A stretch of 64,000 bases of DNA, from contig CM034535.1 of the NCBI GenBank assembly GCA_020002185.1, forward strand, positions 70,586,112-70,650,111. Direction: 5' to 3'. The position numbers and the translations under genes are program-made. Position 1 is the first letter of the stretch. Every line of letters starts with the position of its first letter. Below the pieces are notes generated by a model. That model had not been told where the DNA came from and searched no databases. It saw only the letters and a list, made by a program, of their open reading frames with translations. Positions 24,601 through 33,600 of the stretch are shown here, in pieces. Origin of the DNA: Paraescarpia echinospica (lineage: Eukaryota > Annelida > Polychaeta > Sabellida > Siboglinidae).

Positions 24601-27600
24601 TTGTGAGGCCCCACTAAACTTACTAGTGGAACCAGGAATTATGACCTATTAATGCAGGACTCAAAATTTGTCAGACTATCTACTTGCCCCGTGGAAAAGC
24701 AGAACGAAAAATTCACTTGTCTGTACAACAATTCACTCGTCCCATGAACAACTAACTCATTAGCGCCTTGACCCATCTGTTGACGACTGGAATACTATTT
24801 ATGGATTTTGAGATTGACCAATCCTTTTGTTTTGATGCGCATCTGAGCCTGGTTTCCAAGGATTTAGGTGAAATAGAAGATATCTTTTTTTTATTATTAT
24901 TAAAAGCTACTTCTCCGTAATTAATTTAGTTTTTGCTATTTTAAATCATTACTCACTGTAACACTATTTGTTATAGCTAACCAATGTACACTGGTGTTCC
25001 CAGATACAGCATTTACAGTTGAATAGTGTGTGCTGATAACACTATCAAAGACAATGCATGCTATACTTTTATGTTAAAGGGAATAAAAACATCTATTGCT
25101 TGAATTTATGTTATATTACATCCTGCTATCTATTTCCACGTCCACCAAGCCAATAAAATAAAAAAAATGAATCCAATGAATTAGAAATTCCACATTTTAT
25201 GCTGTACATCCGGACATTTTCGAATATGCATATTTTTGGCGCACTTTTCGGAATGCCGAGATGTGACGTCACTTATGACTCAAACTTGTATCAGGCCGAC
25301 CCTTTCCATGCATTCAGAGCATGTTTACAAGTATAGCTTTTGGGTCGAAATGAGCATCAGAATGAGTTTTTGTGCAATTTTCCGACGTAATACAAACACT
25401 AGTCATCATAGAGGAACAAGCAGTTATCTTACGGTTCCACATGAATCCAATTTTATTTAAAACAACGTATGCGAATGGGCCTACAAGTCGACTAGGTTTC
25501 GCCGAGCTTGGGCTCGTTTTCAGAATAATTATATCGAATGAATGAATGAACGTTTATTCAGAACATTGATAACAATATATACAAGACAAGACAACCAAAC
25601 AAGTTTAACTATAATACAAGTGAGAATATACAATGTTTGAAGGGGGTAAATACGAAGTCAATGACTTTTGTGTAAACTTACCCCTGACATGTATTTATAT
25701 ATATAATTATATACATGTATGTATACACACATATATACATACATATATGCAACCAACGGGAGATAATCTACACCAATAAACATACATAGCAAACATATAT
25801 TGTATCCAGCTACATAAAGTAACGTGTATCATCTCATAATATCACTAGAATATCGATATATGAAGGAGTTGTACAATTTACCATAACAACTTAAATCAGT
25901 TAGAGAGTTTCCGCTGGTCCCGCTAGCTTAGTGGGTAGGCGTGTTGGTTACTTGTTATTTATTTTACAATCGGGCGACGCCGGTTCAATCCTGACAGCAT
26001 GCAAACTATTGATTTTCTTTACACTTTTTTGTTTATGTTTTCACGAAGTAATATAAACCAACTCATTTAATATACTATGATGCACTGTTTGTAAATAATT
26101 TTTATTTTGTAGTAATTATTTATTCGCCACAAAAATATGGTCATTATATAACGATGTTTCTAAATTTTATTTATCCAAACAAATATAATGTAATGGATAT
26201 CTAATTTATTAATTGTAAATATATTGTACAGTAATGTATTGTAATTATATATGTGAAAACAGATTGTGATCTGTCTGGATAAATACAATTTAGAAACATC
26301 GTTGTATATAATGACCATATTTTCATTTTTGTGGTGAATAAATAATTACTACAAAAATATAAACAAATATTTAAAAACAGTGCATCATAGTATACTAAAT
26401 GATTTGGTTTATATTACTTCGTGAAAACATAAACAAAAAAAGTGTAAAGAAAATCAATAGTTTGCATGATGTCAGGATTGAACCGGCGTCGCCTGATTGT
26501 AAAACAGATGCCAAGGAACCAACGTGTTTACCAACTGAGCTATCACGGCCGACAGAAATTCGCTGACTGATTTCAGTTGTTATGATTAATTGTACAACTC
26601 CTCCTTCATAGTGATATTATGAGATTATACATGTTACTTTCAGTAGCTGGATACGATATATGTTTGCTGTGTATGTATATTGGTGTACATTATCTCCCGT
26701 TGGTTGCATTCGATATAATTATTCTGAAAACGAGCCCAGGGCTAAGCTCGGCGAAACCTAGTCGACTTGTAGGCTCATTCGCATTCATTGTTTTGAATAA
26801 AATTGAATTCATGTGGAACCGTAAGATAACTGCTTGTTCCTCTATGACGACTAGTGTTTGTATTACATTGGATTATTGCATAACAAGTTATTCTAACGCT
26901 CGTTTCGACCCCAATATTATCCATGTAAACATGCTCTGAATGCATAGAAAGGGTCGGCCTGCTGCGAGTGTGAGTCATGTGTGACGTTAAGATACCACGT
27001 GATCGCCTAGCTCATTAAATTTTTATTTTCCGCGGGAATCGCTACACAGACGGGTTTAAAATCGAATTTATGCTACAAATGTATTTTTCTGTATTTTTTT
27101 AATGTTCTCGAATGTTACATGCAATATTAAACTTTCTGTACACATGGAAAACGGATTTTAGCTAATGCCTTGTTTTTATTTCCTTTAAGTAGAAAAGAAC
27201 AGTGCTGCCCTATGCCCTGTTATGATTTAATTATGACATAATTTTTGAGGTTCCAGTATGTTTTTAACTGGAAGCAGCCCAGGGAGAGATAGCTATATGG
27301 AGTGTTTTTACTGGAAGCAGCCCAGGGAGAGATAGCTATATGGAGTGTTTTTATTGGAAGCAGCACTGGGAGAGATAGCTATATGGAGTGTTTTTTACTG
27401 GAAGCAGCCCAGGGAGAGATAGCTATATGGAGTGTTTTACTGGAAGCAGCCCAGGGAGAGATAGCTATATGGAGTGTTTTTATGGGAAGCAGCCCAGGGA
27501 GAGATAGCTATATGGAGTGCTTTTACTGGAAGCAGCACTGGGAGAGATAGCTATATGGAGTGTTTTTACTGGAAGCAGTACTGAGAGAGATAGCTATATG

Positions 27601-30600
27601 GAGTGTTTTTACTGGAAGCTGCACTGGGAGAGATAGCTATATGGAGTGTTTTTACTGGAAGCAGCACTGGGAGAGATAGCTATATGGGGTGTTTTTACTG
27701 GAAGCAGCACTGGGAGAGATAGCTATATGGAGTGTTTTTACTGGAAGCAGCACTGGGAGAGATAGCTATATGGAGTGCTTTTATTGGAAGCAGCCCAGGG
27801 AGAGATATCTATATGGAGTGTTTTACTGGAAGCAGCACTGGGAGAGATAGCTATATGGAATGTTTTTACTGGAAGCAGCCCAGGGAGAGATAGCTATATG
27901 GAGTGTTTTACTGGAAGCAGCCCAGGGAGAGATAGCTATATGGAGTGTTTTTACTGGAAGCAGCACTGGGAGAGATAGCTATATGGAGTGTTTTTACTGG
28001 AAGCAGCACTGGGAGAGATAGCTATATGGAGTGTTTTTACTGGAAGCAGCCCAGGGAGAGATAACTATATGGAGTGTTTTTACTGGAAGCAGCCCAGGGA
28101 GAGATAGCTATATGGAGTGTTTTTACTGGAATCAGCCCAGGGAGAGATAGCTATATGGAGTGCTTTTACTGGAAGCAGCACTGGGAGAGATAGCTATATG
28201 GAGTGTTTTTACTGGAAGCAGCCCAGGGAGAGATAGCTATATGGACTGTTTTTACTGGAAGCAGCACTGGGAGAGATAGCTATATGGTGTGTTTTTACTG
28301 GAAGCAGCACTGGGAGAGATAGCTATATGGAGTGTTTTTACTGGAAGCAGCACTGGGAGAGATAGCTATATGGTGTGTTTTTACTGGAAGCAGCACTGGG
28401 AGAGATAGCTATATGGAGTGTTTTTACTGGAAGCAGCACTGGGAGAGATAGCTATATCGAGTGTTTTTTACTGGAAACAGCACTGGGAGAGATAGCTATA
28501 TGGAGTGTTTTTACTGGAAGCAGCACTGGGAGAGATAACTATATGGAGTGTTTTTATTGGAAGCAGCACTGGGAGAGATAGCTATATGGAGTGTTTTTAC
28601 TGGAAGCAGCACTGGGAGAGATAGCTATATGGAGTGTTTTTACTGGAAGCAGCCCAGGGAGAGATAGCTATATGGAGTGTTTTTACTGGAAGCAGCACTG
28701 GGAGAGATAGCTATATGGAGTGTTTTTACTGGAAGCAGCCCAGGGAGAGATAGCTATATGGAGTGTTTTTACTGGAAGCAGCACTGGGAGAGATAGCTAT
28801 ATGGAGTGTTTTTACTTAAAGCAGCACTGGCAGAGATAGCTATATGGAGTGTTTTTACTGGAAGCAGCACTGGGAGAGATAGATATATGGAGTGTTTTTA
28901 CTGGAAGCAGCACTGGGAGAGATAGCTATATGGAGTGCTTTTACTGGAAGTAGCCCAGGGAGAGATAGCTATATGGAGTGCTTTTACTGGAAGCAGCCCA
29001 GGGAGAGATAGCTATATGGAGTGTTTTTACTGGAAGCAGCAGTGGGAGAGATAGCTATATGGAGTGCTTTTACTGGAAGTAGCCCAGGGAGAGATAGCTA
29101 TATGGAGTGTTTTTACTGGAAGCAGCCCAGGGAGAGATAGCTATATGGAGTGTTTTTACTGGAAGCAGCAGTGGGAGAGATAGCTATATGGAGTGCTTTT
29201 ACTGGAAGCAGCACTGGGAGAGATAGCTATATGGAGTGTTTTTACTGGAAGCAGCCCAGGGAGAGATAGCTATATGGAGTGCTTTTACTGGAAGCAGCAC
29301 TGGGAGAGATAGCTAGATGGAGTGTTTTTACTGGAAGCAGCCCAGGGAGAGATAGCTATATGGAGTGTTTTTACTGGAAGCAGCAGTGGGAGAGATAGCT
29401 ATATGGAGTGCTTTTACTGGAAGCAGCACTGGGAGAGATAGCTATATGGAGTGTTTTTACTGGAAGCAGCCCAGGGAGAGATAGCTATATGGAGTGCTTT
29501 TACTGGAAGCAGCACTGGGAGAGATAGCTAGATGGAGTGTTTTTACTGGAAGCAGCCCAGGGAGAGATAGCTATATGGAGTGTTTTTACTGGAAGCAGCC
29601 CAGGGAGAGATAGCTATATGGAGTGTTTTTACTGGAAGCAGCCCAGGGATAGTTATAGGGAGTGTTTTTACTGGAAACAGCCCAGGGAGAGATAGCTATA
29701 TGGAGTGTTTTTACTGGAAGCAGCACTGGGAGAGATAGCTATATGGAGTGTTTTTACTGGAAGCAGCCCAGAGAGAGATAGCTATATGGAGTGTTTTTAC
29801 TGGAAGCAGTACTGGGAGAGATAGCTATAGGGAGTGTTTTTACTGGAAGCAGCACTGGGAGAGATAGCTATATGGAGTGTTTTTACTGGAAGCAGTACTG
29901 GGAGAGATAGCTATATGGAGTGTTTTTACTGGAAGCAGCCCAGGGAGAGATAGCTATATGGAGTGTTTTTACTGGAAGCAGTACTAGGAGAGATAGCTAT
30001 ATGGAGTGTTTTTACTGGAAGCAGCCCAGGGAGAGATAGCTATATGGAGTGTTTTACTGGAAGCAGTACTGGGAGAGATAGCTATATGGAGTGTTTTTAC
30101 TGGAAGCAGCCCAGGGAGAGATAGCTATATGGAGTGTTTTTACTGGAAGCAGCCCAGAGAGACATAACTATATGGAGTGTTTTTACTGGAAGCAGCACTG
30201 GGAGAGATAGCTATATGGAGTGTTTTTATTGGAAGCAGTACTGGGAGAGATAGCTATATGGAGTGTTTTACTGGAAGCAGCCCAGGGAGAGATAGCTATA
30301 TAGAGTGTTTTTACTGGAAGCAGTACTGGGAGAGATAGCTATATGGAGTGTTTTTACTGGAAGCAGCCCAGGGAGAGATAGCTATATGGAGTGTTTTTAC
30401 TGGAAGCAGCCCAGAGAGAGATAGCTATATGGAGTGTTTTTACTGGAAGCAGCACTGGGAGAGATAGCTATATGGAGTGTTTTTACTGGAAGCAGTACTG
30501 GGAGATATAGCTATATGGAGTGTTTTTACTGGAAGCAGCCCAGGGAGAGATAGCTATATGGAGTGTTTTTACTGGAAGCAGTACTGGGAGAGATAGCTAT

Positions 30601-33600
30601 ATGGAGTGTTTTTACTGGAAGCAGCACTGGGAGAGATAGCTATATGGAGTGTTTTTACTGGAAGCAGCACTGGGAGAGATAGCTATATGGAGTGTTTTTA
30701 CTGGAAGCAGCACTGGGAGAGATAGCTATATGGAATGTTTTTACTGGAAGTAGCACTGGGAGAGATAGCTATATGGAGTGTTTTTACTGGAAGCAGCCCA
30801 GGGAGTGATAGCTATGTGGAGTGTTTTTACTGGAAGCAGCACTGGGAGAGATAGCTATATGGAGTGTTTTTACTGGAAGCAGCACTGGGAGAGATAGCTA
30901 TATGGAGTGTTTTTACTGGAAGCAGCACTGGGAGAGATAGCTATATGGAGTGTTTTTACTGGAAGCAGCACTGGGAGAGATAGCTATATGGAGTGTTTTT
31001 ACTGGAAGCAGCCCAGGGAGAGATAGCTATATGGAGTGTTTTTACTGGAAGCAGCACTGGGAGAGATAGCTATATGGAGTGTTTTTACTGGAAGCAGCCC
31101 AGGGAGAGATAGCTATATGGAGTGTTTTTACTGGAAGCAGCCCAGAGAGAGATAGCTATAGGGAGTGTTTTTACTGGAAGCAGCACTGGGAGAGATAGCT
31201 ATATGGAGTGTTTTTACTGGAAGCAGCCCAGAGAGAGATAGCTATAGGGAGTGTTTTTACTGGAAGCAGCACTGGGAGAGATAGCTATATGGAGTGTTTT
31301 TACTGGAAGCAGCCCAGGGAGAGATAGTTATATGGAGTGCTTTTATACAAGGCTTTACATAATTGTGTGTTTAGACCACGATGGCGCTGGAACACCTGTA
31401 GATGGAGACAGGGAACAGGTGCTGTGAAGACAAACAATAAACACTTATTTGTGATGAACTGTCAAATGTGTCAATATGATCATTTTAATGACCAGAAAAT
31501 TAGTGTTTCATACAGAAACATTCATTGCAATGGAACAAAAAGGGTTTCACAAATATTTGACCAGAAAGTGTACTTTCATTTCACATGTTTTGCTTGGCAA
31601 ACAAAATAGTCTATGGAAATAATGTCATGGTTACATTTGAAAACACTTGTTAAGTTTGCCTAGAATAGCACAACCAAGGTTTCTCAAAGTTGGTGCCAGT
31701 GTCTCGTCACCTTTCAGCAAAATGCACATTGAATTGCACAAACAACCCCCATTCCGATTACTTTTCAGAGCAATGCACTCCCCAGGGCATTGTCAGGGGG
31801 AATCAATACAGTTTAAAACTCATCTTCTCTTATCTGAAATGGAATGACTAATAGGAAATGTATCTTACAAAACAGTTATATTTTAAATATGGTTGTATTT
31901 TATCCATTCTGAGGACACATTGATATTATTTTGACATGGATATGGTGGCTCAAAATTGCAATTCTGAAGACAACAAATACATGGTATATCAAGTTGCAAA
32001 ATGCATGTACTTTATAATGTTATCGCACGCTACCTTGAATGATGCTAACAAATACACATGCAGCCATGGCCATACAAACACCACTTATTGCTGTGAAACA
32101 AGTGGTGCTAGGGCCTAAGTTGCTGGTCTGTCCGCTATGCGTGGGGTAGTTGCCAATCTGTCCGCTAGGCACTTGGCGGACTTTCCAAGAACTACGAGTA
32201 ATGTTATGGCGATTCGCGAATAATTTAAAACTATCGTTTATTATCGCCAAATGACACTTGTTGACCAGCACTGTTTTGCTGTTATATATGTATATATATT
32301 CTTATCATGGTCGATGTGATAAATCTCTTCATGGTGCTGAAATGTTGTGCCTAAAACAGGTCTTTTACCTAATGCGTACCGGCGACGGTGTTAGTCGTTA
32401 AAGAGCGCCATAACCAGGTAAATTACCTGGAACCTGGCTCTTGACAAAAACCCTGATTAGATTCCCACAGAATGAATGCTATTTTATTCAAACAACTTCA
32501 CCAAATAACAAAATAGAAAGCAAAAATTCTCTTACGTTTCGAAGTCCACAGACTACACGCCATACACAAAGTCATGCTAACGCAGGCCGATTCAGCGGCA
32601 AACAGTGGAGCCTCATCATGAGGACCAGGGCTTTCATTTTCAAAATGGCAGACGGTGTCAGCTGTATTTCTTGCGGTTTATTTTGTGTTTGTTTAATGTT
32701 GGTAGAGAAAGAACAATATTTACTGAAGAAATTTACTGTATGCCAGATGTCTTAGAGAACGGAAAACATGGTACTAATTTTCTAGTTGTCCTGGCTGTAA
32801 ATAGCTAGGTTGTCACACGGACATAAAGTAGTAGTAATTTCACTTGTCCGGTGGCAAACCCAGTTGTCTCGGGCTAACAGACACGTGGAATTTCGAGCCA
32901 TGCTTAATGTTACTAATTGTTAGTTTTTGAAGTGGATCTAACCATTGCAGAACCAAGAGCATGGATCGAGCAAACATAATCGTCCTAGTGTATCCTAACA
33001 TATTGAACAATAACGCTGTGCACACTTACCGACTGGGATGAAACCTGTGAATTCGGATTCATCTGCCTGTGTGTGCTGAAATCATAATTGAATCAATGTT
33101 ACAGCATACTCATGTTACTATTCATCCCGTTCCTTTACATAGGTATGTCAACTGTCAAGTCTAGGGTCAATTACATTACAATGTTATATATTCCTATTAC
33201 TTAGTTTTCTTCTATATTATAAAACAGTTCGGTCTCTGTTTGTTTGTGCCTCCACATCTCCGTCAGTTTTGCATGTGATCTAGCGGGCTCATTGAGATGG
33301 TTCATAGATTTTGACATTTTTAAAATTCGTCCATGGGGTGGAGAACTTGAGGCTCAATATTTCAAAAGGCTGTACGTGGAGTTCCAGCCACGGAATTTAA
33401 TGTGTTTCTATATCATCATAAAGATAATTTTGCCATCTACAAATATGTCGCCGGATATATATGCAGAAATTTTGAAGTTTTAAAGTTATTGACATTTGAA
33501 AATTCTCAGCACTTATGCACCAGGTCTACCTGTCATTGGTCACGTCTGCATGCTTACAAGTAGCGCCCTCTTTCGCATTTCATATATTTCCTACAGATGG

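Larger units (their letters stand above)
25262..26988. mobile_element. Large foldback (inverted-repeat) element with tRNA-like modules, ~1.7 kb
   Basis: The left arm (~25262-26185) and the right arm (~26272-26988) are inverted copies. Matched blocks include GGTCGGCCTG, GTCGACTAGGTTTCGCCGAG, CAACCAACGGGAGATAAT, GAAAATCAATAGTTTGCATG and CGATGTTTCTAAATT. The unpaired centre is about 26186-26271. Each arm has a tRNA-like pair of boxes (see separate entries). The left arm is interrupted by a ~209 bp LINE 3' end. No transposase is present. The element lies in MRPL58 intron 2. Confidence 0.85.

Noticed and set aside
25921..25995. Functional tRNA gene
   Set aside because: A and B boxes are present, but acceptor and T stems do not pair and the module lies inside an inverted-repeat element; treated as tRNA-derived.
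27302..28581. Frames of 67-82 codons rich in LEAAQGEIAIWSV repeats
   Set aside because: Produced by the 43-bp array when short units restore frame; no conserved start or end.
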